Part shown: positions 1 through 5,024 of the stretch, piece after piece
Layout: every line of letters begins with the position of its first letter
Numbering within the stretch: the stretch's first letter is position 1
From: Oscillibacter sp.
GTDB taxonomy: Bacteria; Bacillota; Clostridia; Oscillospirales; Oscillospiraceae
Direction of reading: 5' to 3'
Length of the DNA: 5,024 nt
Assembly: GCA_017380995.1 (NCBI GenBank)
Contig: JAFOCY010000137.1
Coordinates: 1-5,024 of the forward strand
Notes under the pieces: model-generated
Told to the model about the DNA's origin: nothing
Databases searched by the model: none
The model's input: only the letters and a program-made list of their open reading frames with translations
Program-made: the position numbers and the translations under genes

Positions 1-1437
1 GCGCTGGCGGGTCAGGGGCAGACGGTAGCGGCGGCTGATCTCCACACCGCTTTTCAGCGTGTAGGTGATCTCGAAGGTATTGTAGCGGGAAACGTAATAG
101 TCCTCGTCATAGGGCTGGTCGAAGTTGTGGGCATACTCAAAGTCCTGGATATAGTCGGCGTCGGCGGCGATAGCAGCATGGACGGCACGGACGCCCTCCA
201 AAAGCTCCGCTTCCTCATCCTCGTAGAAGTAGTAGGTGTTATTGCCCACATAAAGCCGGACCTGGGAGATACTGCTCACAGCAGGGATCCGCTTTTCGAT
301 GTTCAGAAGGTCCGCCTCCAGGCTCAGGCACAGCGCGGCAGAGAGAACAGCAAGGGTGGCGATGCCCTTCCAGCTGCCCTTGAAGACCCGCAGGGACTTG
401 GCAAGAAGCATCCGGGCTGCATAGTAGCCAATGGTGCCGGAGACCAGCATACAGATGACCATGGGGGCAACTGTGTACTCATCCTCCTGAAGGAACATCA
501 GGTACAGCGCCTGACCGCCAAGCAGCGCGCAGCAGGCGGTGACGCCCCAGCGGAACACAGGCTTCATCCAGCCAACGGCCACCACATCACCGGCAGACTC
601 GCTGCGGCGGTGGCGATAAAGCAGCCATGCGGCAGCGGCACACAGGATTCCCGCCGCGGCATAGATGGCGATGAGGTGTGCATTTTCCAGCGTCACGGAG
701 GAGAGAATGCTCTCCAAATGCTGGCCATTCGCATCCAGGATCTGCTCATACTCGCTGTTCACGCCCACATGGGTCATCAGGTACACCGTGGGACTCAGCC
801 ACTCCACCACGCCGTTATAGCTCTTGCTCAGGCCAAAGAGGAAGCCATTGGAAAAGGTAGAGAGCATGAAGTCCATGATGACGGAGAGGAAGTGGAAGAT
901 AAAATACAGGATGGGCATGGCAAAGACATTGCCCGTCACAAAGGCGACCGCCGTGGCGGTGGCGAAGTAGAAAAAGCTCTCCGCCGCCACACAGAGGATG
1001 GTGACCAGGACGCCCACCGGCTCAAAAAAGCCAAAGAACACCGAGATCAGGACCATCAGTCCTCCGGTAACGACGTAGGGAATGAACATCATGGTCATGC
1101 CGGAGAGGAAGTTGGTGAGGAACAAGCCCTTTCTCGTGATGGGGAGGGTGTGCATCAAGCCCACCGACCGGGGGTTATACAGGTAGTTCCACACCGCCAG
1201 GGCGCAGAGCACCGCGTAAAAGAGGGAGATCAGGGGCAGGCCGTAGGTCAGGACACTATAATAGATCTCCGTCATCTCCAGAGGGTAGATGCTGCGATGA
1301 TTGTACCGGGTCAGCTCCATGAACATCACCAGGGGGAACAGGGAGCCAAGGAAGCTGGCCATGGCCCACAGGGGCCAGAACCGGGTCAGGTTCTTGCGGA
1401 AAAGGGTCTTATTAAAGGACGATATCCTTAACTGCAT
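1..1437 (-). CDS. ABC-2-type transporter permease, C-terminus cut by window edge
   Basis: Membrane subunit that should pair with the ATPase encoded just upstream; the substrate is unknown. The frame is open for 479 codons from ATG at 1437 down to base 1 with no stop, so the C-terminus lies outside the window. Hydrophobic segments lie at about residues 21-41, 60-86, 107-137, 140-168, 170-192, 252-274, 296-316, 322-345 and 357-375. A cytoplasmic-looking HTLPITRKG motif follows the second segment (96-104), typical of ABC-2 permeases of this group. From about residue 378 the chain becomes soluble, acidic and rich in Tyr (NNTYYFYEDEE, then DQPYDEDYY). The start is set by GGGAGGT at 1451-1445, 8 bases before the ATG, inside the end of the ATPase gene. 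The 26-base overlap (1412-1437) implies translational coupling. Permease identity is confident; the transported compound cannot be read from the sequence. Confidence 0.88.
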   Translation of the reverse strand, partial: MQLRISSFNKTLFRKNLTRFWPLWAMASFLGSLFPLVMFMELTRYNHRSIYPLEMTEIYYSVLTYGLPLISLFYAVLCALAVWNYLYNPRSVGLMHTLPITRKGLFLTNFLSGMTMMFIPYVVTGGLMVLISVFFGFFEPVGVLVTILCVAAESFFYFATATAVAFVTGNVFAMPILYFIFHFLSVIMDFMLSTFSNGFLFGLSKSYNGVVEWLSPTVYLMTHVGVNSEYEQILDANGQHLESILSSVTLENAHLIAIYAAAGILCAAAAWLLYRHRRSESAGDVVAVGWMKPVFRWGVTACCALLGGQALYLMFLQEDEYTVAPMVICMLVSGTIGYYAARMLLAKSLRVFKGSWKGIATLAVLSAALCLSLEADLLNIEKRIPAVSSISQVRLYVGNNTYYFYEDEEAELLEGVRAVHAAIAADADYIQDFEYAHNFDQPYDEDYYVSRYNTFEITYTLKSGVEISRRYRLPLTRQR

Positions 1438-2308
1438 AATCAGCACCTCCCAGTTCATAAATAAAGATCTCCTCCAGCGTCAGAGGAACGGCGTCTATCA
1501 GCATGGGGTCGTAAGCTGCCACTCGGGCGGTGGCCTCCTCGGCGTTCATGCGCATGATCAAAGTATGGATGCGGCCCAGCTTGGAGGCGTGGAGGACGGG
1601 CAGGTCCGCAGGGACTTCGTTCATGCCGTCCTTGAACACCACCTGGAGCTTCACCATGTTGTCCTGCAGCTGCACCAGGCTCCGCTCCAGGAGGACCTTG
1701 CCGTGGTCCATGATGCCCACGTGGTCGCACACATCCTCCAGCTCACGGAGGTTGTGGGAGCTGACCAGCACGGTGGTGCCCCGCTCGGAAACATCGCCCA
1801 TCATGAGGGACCACACCTGGCGGCGCATCACGGGGTCCAGACCGTCCACAGGCTCATCAAGGATCAGGTAATCGGGCATGGCGGAGAGGGCCAGCCAGAA
1901 GGCCACCTGCTTCTGCATACCCTTGGAAAGCCGCCGGATCTGCCGCTTTTCGTCGATGGCGAAGACTTCCTTCAGCTTTTCGTAGCGCTCGGTGGAGAAA
2001 TTGGGATAAAACCCCTTATAAAAGCGCATCATATCCCGGATGGTAGCCTGCAGGAAAAAGTACCAGTCATCGGGAATGGCGGCGATGCGGGCCTTCAGCT
2101 CCGCATTTTCCCACACACTCTGCCCGTCGATCTCCAGGCTTCCCGCATCCTGGCGATAAATGCCCGTCAGGTGTCGGATGAGGGTAGACTTACCGGCGCC
2201 GTTGGGGCCAACCAGGCCATAGACACTGCCCTTGGGCACCGTGAGGGTGGCGGTATCCAGGGCGGCAAAGCCATCAAATTTTTTAATGACATCTCTTACT
2301 TCGATCAT
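1412..2308 (-). CDS. ABC transporter ATP-binding protein (YtrB-like)
   Basis: Cytoplasmic nucleotide-binding subunit of 298 aa that powers the neighbouring permease. Visible motifs are an A-loop aromatic at about F11, Walker A GPNGAGKST (34-42), signature LSKGMQKQ (127-134, a variant of LSGGQ), Walker B YLILDEP (147-153, catalytic E152), D-loop GLDP (156-159) and H-loop SSHN with H185. At the usual Q-loop position the sequence reads IPDDWYFF (78-85) with no glutamine, as I recall for other YtrB-type ATPases. The C-terminal 80 or so residues form a small extra domain of the type seen in drug- and bacteriocin-export ATPases. The ATG lies 7 bases after AGGAGG (2321-2316) and overlaps the repressor stop as ATGA. 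Family assignment is secure. The likely role in antibiotic or cell-envelope stress export is inferred from the GntR partner, not from the protein itself. Confidence 0.95.
   Translation of the reverse strand: MIEVRDVIKKFDGFAALDTATLTVPKGSVYGLVGPNGAGKSTLIRHLTGIYRQDAGSLEIDGQSVWENAELKARIAAIPDDWYFFLQATIRDMMRFYKGFYPNFSTERYEKLKEVFAIDEKRQIRRLSKGMQKQVAFWLALSAMPDYLILDEPVDGLDPVMRRQVWSLMMGDVSERGTTVLVSSHNLRELEDVCDHVGIMDHGKVLLERSLVQLQDNMVKLQVVFKDGMNEVPADLPVLHASKLGRIHTLIMRMNAEEATARVAAYDPMLIDAVPLTLEEIFIYELGGADYAVKDIVL
1445..1451 (-). promoter_or_regulatory. Ribosome binding site of the permease inside the ATPase gene
   Basis: GGGAGGT on the minus strand, 8 bases before the permease ATG at 1437, lies within the last codons of the ATPase gene. 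It shows that the 26-base overlap is genuine and that the permease has its own initiation signal, although coupling to ATPase translation remains likely. Confidence 0.85.
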
Positions 2309-2664
2309 ACCTTGACCTCCTTCAAAAGGGCGGCAAGCTCTTCCCGGCTCACGCCCAGACTCAGAAGCTCCCCGGCAAGGACGCGGAACTTTTCCGCAAG
2401 CTCTGCCCGGCGGGCTTGGTCTGCTTCCCCCCGGCCGGCGGCAAAGCTGCCCTTTCCAGGGACGGAATAGGTGTACCCCTCCCCCTCCAGTTCGGCGTAA
2501 GCCCGCTGGATGGTGTTGGGATTGATGGAAAGCTGCGTAGCTAACGCACGGACGGACGGCAGCTTTTCGTCCGCTCCAATGGCTCCGGTGGCGATCAGTT
2601 TTTTGAACCCGTCCTTGATCTGCTCATAGATGGGACGGGAATCCCGGTAGTTCAGACTGATCAT
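2305..2664 (-). CDS. GntR-family transcriptional repressor, YtrA subfamily
   Basis: Short GntR regulator of 119 aa, the size expected of the YtrA subfamily, which lacks the large ligand-binding domain of other GntR proteins. The N-terminal winged helix-turn-helix covers about residues 10-75. PIYEQIKDGFKK is helix 1, LPSVRALATQLSINPNTIQR (35-54) holds the recognition helix, and SVPGKGSF (67-74) is the wing. The remaining 45 residues look helical and probably dimerise. The start at 2664 is chosen because AGGAGGTGA (2677-2669) lies 7 bases upstream and the product begins as family members do (MISLNYRDSRPIYEQI). The frame stays open upstream to 2913, but that extension crosses the promoter and the small-peptide gene. 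It probably represses its own operon through the inverted repeat at 2783-2813. The inducer is unknown; in B. subtilis YtrA responds to certain cell-wall antibiotics. Confidence 0.95.
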   Translation of the reverse strand: MISLNYRDSRPIYEQIKDGFKKLIATGAIGADEKLPSVRALATQLSINPNTIQRAYAELEGEGYTYSVPGKGSFAAGRGEADQARRAELAEKFRVLAGELLSLGVSREELAALLKEVKV

Positions 2665-2668
2665 CACT

Positions 2669-2677
2669 TCACCTCCT
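2669..2677 (-). promoter_or_regulatory. Ribosome binding site fixing the GntR start
   Basis: The minus strand reads AGGAGGTGA, complementary to the 3' end of 16S rRNA over nine bases, 7 bases before the ATG at 2664. It sets the repressor start and rules out the longer open frame. It begins right after the stop codon of the small peptide gene. Confidence 0.9.
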
Positions 2678-2678
2678 G

Positions 2679-2768
2679 TTATCTTCGTAATAGCGCGATG
2701 AACAACACAATGCCGATCAGGAGCATGGCTCCCACGGCCAGCATCGGGGCCAGGGCAAAGGCAAACAT
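2679..2768 (-). CDS. 29-aa single-pass membrane peptide, first gene of the operon
   Basis: Small open frame MFAFALAPMLAVGAMLLIGI followed by VLFIALLRR and TAA. It is one continuous hydrophobic helix of about 25 residues ending in two arginines, which predicts an inside C-terminus by the positive-inside rule. The ATG lies 6 bases after GGAGG (2779-2775, within CGGAGGTGGC), a ribosome binding site as good as those of the other operon genes. It is the first coding frame after the promoter and operator. Its stop is 14 bases before the repressor ATG, so the repressor's ribosome binding site follows directly. An upstream in-frame ATG at 2882 exists but would lie before the promoter. No homologue is recognised by sequence. 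The B. subtilis ytr operon also begins with a very small gene (ytrG), a positional parallel only. It may be a transporter accessory peptide or a leader; function unknown. Confidence 0.72.
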   Translation of the reverse strand: MFAFALAPMLAVGAMLLIGIVLFIALLRR

Positions 2769-2772
2769 GGGC

Positions 2773-2779
2773 CACCTCC
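2773..2779 (-). promoter_or_regulatory. Ribosome binding site of the 29-aa peptide
   Basis: The minus strand reads GGAGGTG, with 6 bases between GGAGG and the ATG at 2768. This site is the main argument that the 29-aa frame is translated and that its start is at 2768 rather than further upstream. Confidence 0.75.
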
Positions 2780-2782
2780 GTT

Positions 2783-2813
2783 CTAACTGTATTAGGTGTC
2801 TTAGTACAGTTAG
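2783..2813. promoter_or_regulatory. YtrA-type operator, perfect inverted repeat
   Basis: CTAACTGTA (2783-2791) and TACAGTTAG (2805-2813) are perfect reverse complements separated by 13 bases. The inner bases continue the symmetry imperfectly (TTAGG/CTTAG around TGT). The site starts at the downstream edge of the -10 hexamer and covers the expected start site, so a bound repressor would block transcription. From memory, the B. subtilis YtrA operator has the form AGTGTA-N13-TACACT. ACTGTA-N13-TACAGT here differs by one base per arm with identical spacing. The YtrA-like repressor encoded 120 bases downstream is the obvious ligand. Confidence 0.85.
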
Positions 2814-2840
2814 GGTAACATAAGCGCATTTCCTTGTCAA
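2812..2840 (-). promoter_or_regulatory. Sigma-A-type promoter of the ABC transporter operon
   Basis: The minus strand has a perfect -35 TTGACA (2840-2835), a 17-base spacer and -10 TACCCT (2817-2812), preceded by TGT, which gives an extended -10 (TGN). The -10 itself is poor, so the extended element and the perfect -35 probably compensate. A/T tracts at 2850-2864, about 10-24 bases upstream of the -35, could act as an UP element. Transcription should begin near 2800-2806, inside the operator, leaving a leader of about 35 bases before the small peptide. Confidence 0.72.
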
Positions 2841-2962
2841 GAGGCCCAGGAAAAATTTGTTTTTCAGGGGGTGCAGACACAAGATGTAGCGGTAACTGTC
2901 CGCTCGCTGTCAACGTCTCTTCATTTCTTATAAAAATTACGGAAAAAACTGGGTTTTTCCTC
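2841..2962. other. Divergent intergenic segment with A/T tracts and two weak hairpins
   Basis: No gene is seen here. GAAAAA-TTTG-TTTTTC (2850-2865) and GGAAAAA-ACTGGG-TTTTTCC (2941-2960) are short A/T-stem inverted repeats. The first lies upstream of the transporter promoter and the second just upstream of the rpsO promoter, both where UP elements occur. Neither has the GC stem and U-run of a terminator. A lone TAACTGT at 2893-2899 matches one operator half-site but has no partner. Confidence 0.45.
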
Positions 2963-2991
2963 TTTACAACCCCATTTTTCTATGGTATAGT
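2963..2991 (+). promoter_or_regulatory. Strong sigma-A-type promoter of rpsO
   Basis: TTTACA (2963-2968), a 17-base spacer and TATAGT (2986-2991), with TGG directly before the -10 forming an extended -10. A/T-rich DNA from about 2920 to 2960 is a plausible UP element. Each hexamer has one mismatch to consensus, suiting a highly expressed ribosomal protein gene. Transcription should start near 2997-2999, giving a leader of about 110 nt. Confidence 0.85.
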
Positions 2992-2997
2992 GACTAA

Positions 2998-3108
2998 GCG
3001 TGTGAATAAACACACATAATAAAGTGCCCCAAAGCTTCGTTTCGCGGCTCTTCACCGACCCGATGGCGCAGCTTTGCGGGGAATATTTTTGAAAGGTGGA
3101 AATTTACC
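2998..3108 (+). promoter_or_regulatory. Structured 5' leader of rpsO, possible S15 autoregulatory RNA
   Basis: About 110 nt separate the predicted transcript start from the rpsO ATG. At the very 5' end GUGUG (3000-3004) pairs with CACAC (3011-3015). A stronger stem joins CCCCAAAGCU (3027-3036) to AGCUUU-GC-GGGG (3070-3081) with a two-base GC bulge, enclosing about 33 nt that contain short GC pairings (for example GCG 3044-3046 with CGC 3067-3069), compatible with a branched junction. The ribosome binding site AAAGGUGG (3093-3099) lies downstream of this stem. S15 is known to repress its own mRNA through varied leader structures in several bacterial phyla; that this leader does so is inference. 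I did not identify a specific S15-binding motif. Confidence 0.5.
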
Positions 3109-3375
3109 ATGCTTCGTAAGGAACAGAAGACCGCTATCATCGACGCCAACCGCACCCACGAGACCGACACCGGCTCTCCCGAGGTTCAGATCGCTATCCT
3201 CACCGAGCGCATCAACATCCTCACTGCCCACATGCAGGCTAACCCCCAGGACAAGCACTCCAACCGTGGCCTGCTGCAGATGGTCGGTAAGCGCCGCAGC
3301 CTGCTGAACTACCTGCAGAAGAAGGACATCGAGCGTTATCGTGCTCTGATCGCCAAGCTGGGCATCCGTAAGTAA
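3109..3375 (+). CDS. rpsO: 30S ribosomal protein S15
   Basis: Complete 88-aa S15, full length for the family. S15 is a primary binder of the 16S rRNA central domain and nucleates platform assembly with S6, S18 and S11. Conserved features are the TGSPEVQ loop (21-27) and Q27, which contact the three-way junction. H41, D48 and S51 form the cluster that reads the G-U/G-C pairs of helix 22. [17 protein letters not shown] (53-69) includes Y68, and the product ends in LGIRK. The start follows AAAGGTGG with about 9-10 bases of spacing and gives the usual N-terminus ([11 protein letters not shown]). It has its own promoter and leader and is followed by a terminator, then pnp, the order found in most bacteria. 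Codons are strongly biased to C/G endings, as expected for high expression. Confidence 0.99.
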   Translation: MLRKEQKTAIIDANRTHETDTGSPEVQIAILTERINILTAHMQANPQDKHSNRGLLQMVGKRRSLLNYLQKKDIERYRALIAKLGIRK

Positions 3376-3386
3376 GAATGCTGTAT

Positions 3387-3428
3387 CGGGTGAGGGAGGC
3401 ACACTCCCTCGCCCGTTTCTGCCATTTT
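3387..3428 (+). terminator. Intrinsic terminator after rpsO, possibly leaky
   Basis: Stem CGGGTGAGGGAG (3387-3398), loop GCACA, stem CTCCCTCGCCCG (3404-3415). All 12 positions pair, one as U-G. The following tract, TTTCTGCCATTTT, is an interrupted U-run, so termination may be partial. It begins 12 bases after the rpsO stop. Some readthrough into pnp is likely because no convincing pnp promoter is visible downstream. Confidence 0.8.
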
Positions 3429-3443
3429 GCCCCCTGTATCCCC

Positions 3444-3534
3444 GTATGAGAGGCAAACACAGCCTTTAGAACTTGAAAATTGGCTCAATGCTTTGAACCT
3501 GTTTTCAAGTGCTAAATGGTCTTGCCTCCCATAC
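3444..3534 (+). promoter_or_regulatory. Long 91-nt hairpin in the pnp leader (candidate RNase III/PNPase control element or palindromic repeat)
   Basis: The two halves pair almost end to end. GTATG (3444-3448) pairs with CATAC (3530-3534), and GAGGCAA (3450-3456) with TTGCCTC (3522-3528). An asymmetric internal loop follows. CC (3463-3464) then pairs with GG (3518-3519), TTTAG (3465-3469) with CTAAA (3512-3516), and ACTTGAAAA (3471-3479) with TTTTCAAGT (3502-3510). GG (3482-3483) pairs with CC (3498-3499), and TCAA (3485-3488) with TTGA (3493-3496), closing on loop TGCT. By hand count this makes about 34 Watson-Crick pairs plus one wobble. It ends 29 bases before the pnp ATG. In E. coli a long stem in the pnp leader is cut by RNase III, letting PNPase repress its own mRNA. 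The same role here is a guess from position and shape. A short mobile palindromic element is the alternative. Confidence 0.7.
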
Positions 3535-3563
3535 ACCTATTCAAAAGAAAAGGAGATAAGACT

Positions 3564-5024
3564 ATGTCTACCATCATCAAGCGCAGAGAATTCACCAACT
3601 ACCGCAAGTACGAGATGGAGCTGGCCGGCCGTCCCCTGACCCTGGAGGTCGGCAAGCTGGCTGAGCTGGCCAATGCCTCCGTCATGGTGGGCTACGGCGA
3701 CACCCGCGTGCTGGTCTGCGCCACCGCTTCCGCCCGTCCCCGCGACGGCATCGACTTCTTCCCTCTGAGCGTGGACTTCGAGGAGAAGCTGTACTCCGTG
3801 GGCCGTATCCCCGGCTCCTTCAACCGCCGCGAGGGCCGTCCCGGCGAGAAGGGCATCCTGACCGCCCGTGTCATCGACCGTCCCATCCGCCCCCTGTTCC
3901 CCTATGACTTCCGCAACGATGTGTCCGTTATGGCCACCGTCATGGCTGTGGATCATGACTGCTCCCCCGAGGTTGCCGCTCTGATCGGCACTTCCGCCGC
4001 TCTGGCCATCTCCGATATCCCCTGGAACGGCCCCGTGGGCGCCGTGAAGATGGGTCTGGTTGACGGCAAGCTGGTCATCAACCCCGACGCCGAGCTGCGC
4101 AAGGTTTCCGATCTGGACGTCACCGTCGTCTCCACCGAGAAGAAGGTCGTCATGATCGAGGCCGGTGCCAACGAGGTTCCCAACGACGTCATGTTCGAGG
4201 CCATCAAGACCGCTCACGAGGAGAACCAGAAGCAGATCGCTCTGATCAACCAGATGGTCGCCGAGATCGGCAAGACCAAGTTCGAGTATCCCCACGCTGA
4301 CTTCGATCAGGTTCTGTTCGACAAGATCGTTGCCGCCACCATGGAAGACGCCAAGGCTGCCATGGATACCGACGACAAGAACGTCCGCGAGGCTCGCTGG
4401 AACGTGCTGATCGACAAGTGGCACGAGCTGTTCCTGGAGGAGCATCCCAACATGGATCAGTACCTGGAGGAGATCACCTACAAGTTCCAGAAGAAGATCG
4501 TCAAGGCATGGCTGCTGGAAGGCCACCGCGTTGACGGCCGCAAGAGCAACGAGATCCGCGCTCTGAGCGCCGATGTCGGCGTGCTGCCCCGCGTCCACGG
4601 TTCCGGTCTGTTTACCCGCGGCCAGACTCAGGTTCTGTCTGTCGCTACCCTGGATACCCTGTCCGCCAACCAGAAGCTGGACACCATCTGGGAAGAGACC
4701 GAGAAGCGCTATATGCACCACTACAACTTCCCCGGCTACTCTGTCGGCGAAGCCAAGCCTGCCCGTTCTCCCGGCCGTCGTGAGATTGGTCACGGCGCTC
4801 TGGCCGAGCGTGCTCTGCTGCCCGTGATCCCCTCTGTCGAGGAGTTCCCCTACGCCATCCGCGTGGTCTCCGAGGTTGTGTCCTCCAACGGCTCCACCTC
4901 CCAGGGCTCCATCTGCGGCAGCACTCTGGCTCTGATGGACGCCGGCGTGCCCCTGAAGGCTCCCGTTGCCGGTATCAGCTGCGGTCTGATTCAGGACGGT
5001 GACGACTTCACCACCTTTATCGAC
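3564..5024 (+). CDS. pnp: Polyribonucleotide nucleotidyltransferase (PNPase), N-terminal 487 codons
   Basis: 3'-to-5' exoribonuclease that degrades RNA with phosphate, releasing nucleoside diphosphates; it forms a trimeric ring and works in mRNA decay. The visible part covers RNase PH domain 1 (about 15-145, with FFPLSVDFEEK at 65-75, the RNA-contacting FNRR loop at 86-89 and RVIDRPIRPLFP at 102-113). Next are the all-helical linker domain (about 150-320) and most of RNase PH domain 2 (from HRVDGR at 321). The latter includes LFTRGQTQ (349-356) and the phosphate-binding loop SSNGSTSQGS (440-449). The window ends at residue 487, just before the expected metal-binding DxxGxEDxxGDMD region and the KH and S1 RNA-binding domains; about 200 residues are missing. 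The start has AAGGAGA (3550-3556) about 8 bases upstream and a normal N-terminus. Codon bias matches rpsO. Confidence 0.98.
   Translation, partial: MSTIIKRREFTNYRKYEMELAGRPLTLEVGKLAELANASVMVGYGDTRVLVCATASARPRDGIDFFPLSVDFEEKLYSVGRIPGSFNRREGRPGEKGILTARVIDRPIRPLFPYDFRNDVSVMATVMAVDHDCSPEVAALIGTSAALAISDIPWNGPVGAVKMGLVDGKLVINPDAELRKVSDLDVTVVSTEKKVVMIEAGANEVPNDVMFEAIKTAHEENQKQIALINQMVAEIGKTKFEYPHADFDQVLFDKIVAATMEDAKAAMDTDDKNVREARWNVLIDKWHELFLEEHPNMDQYLEEITYKFQKKIVKAWLLEGHRVDGRKSNEIRALSADVGVLPRVHGSGLFTRGQTQVLSVATLDTLSANQKLDTIWEETEKRYMHHYNFPGYSVGEAKPARSPGRREIGHGALAERALLPVIPSVEEFPYAIRVVSEVVSSNGSTSQGSICGSTLALMDAGVPLKAPVAGISCGLIQDGDDFTTFID

Noticed and set aside
127..1431. Long plus-strand open frame of 434 codons opposite the permease
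   Set aside because: It reads antisense to a clear membrane protein. Its composition is rich in His, Gln, Gly and Glu with no recognisable domain, and it has no ribosome binding site. It is a byproduct of GC-rich codon bias on the other strand.
1301..2470. Long plus-strand open frame of 389 codons opposite the ATPase and GntR genes
   Set aside because: It is antisense to genes with unmistakable motifs and has a low-complexity His/Leu/Gln composition without domains.
2665..2913. N-terminal extension of the GntR protein to a start at 2913
   Set aside because: It would translate through the small-peptide gene, the operator and the promoter, and it adds a segment unlike the family. The start at 2664 has a nearly ideal ribosome binding site.
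2883..2913. Second minus-strand promoter (TTGACA 2913-2908, TACATC 2888-2883)
   Set aside because: The spacer is 19 bases and the -10 is poor. The promoter at 2840-2812 has correct spacing, an extended -10 and the operator.
2941..2960. Inverted repeat GGAAAAA/TTTTTCC as a terminator
   Set aside because: The stem is almost all A-T with no proper U-run on either strand. The neighbouring promoters diverge, so no terminator is expected there.
3444..3534. CRISPR, tRNA or riboswitch interpretation of the pnp upstream hairpin
   Set aside because: There is a single palindrome without repeated spacer units, no cloverleaf or T-loop sequence, and no riboswitch consensus that I recognise.
3537..4793. 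Minus-strand open frame of 418 codons opposite pnp
   Set aside because: It is antisense to a well-conserved PNPase. The Gly/Asp/Leu/Val-rich translation is the expected shadow of biased codons.

Overview
The window looks like chromosomal DNA of a moderately GC-rich Firmicute in class Clostridia, probably an Oscillospiraceae-type gut anaerobe. The reasons are near-consensus GGAGG ribosome binding sites before every gene, a YtrA-type GntR/ABC cassette, an rpsO-pnp gene pair, a PNPase active-site loop of the Firmicute type (GSTSQ), and strong G/C-ending codon bias in the two housekeeping genes. This placement is inference; no 16S or other marker is present.

Left part (1-2840, minus strand): a compact four-gene operon read right to left. 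It starts with a 29-residue single-membrane-segment peptide (2768-2679). Next come a YtrA-like GntR repressor (2664-2305), an ABC ATPase (2308-1412) and a large ABC-2-type permease (1437 to beyond position 1). The last three overlap by 4 and 26 bases, so they are probably translationally coupled. A sigma-A-type promoter (-35 TTGACA at 2840-2835) is followed by a perfect inverted repeat, TAACTGTA-N13-TACAGTTA, overlapping the -10 edge and start site. It has the spacing I recall for the Bacillus subtilis YtrA operator. The simplest model is an autorepressed efflux or cell-envelope-stress ABC transporter.

Middle (2841-3108): a divergent, partly AT-rich intergenic region. It carries a strong plus-strand promoter (TTTACA-N17-TATAGT) and a structured leader of about 110 nt in front of rpsO, a candidate for S15 feedback control.

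Right part (3109-5024, plus strand): complete rpsO (S15, 88 aa), an intrinsic terminator, then a remarkable 91-nt, almost fully base-paired hairpin (3444-3534), then pnp (polynucleotide phosphorylase, first 487 codons, cut by the window end). The hairpin recalls the RNase III/PNPase autoregulatory stem of the E. coli pnp leader, but it could instead be a small palindromic repeat element. It is the most interesting unexplained structure in the window. The other notable items are the tiny membrane peptide leading the transporter operon and the well-defined operator.
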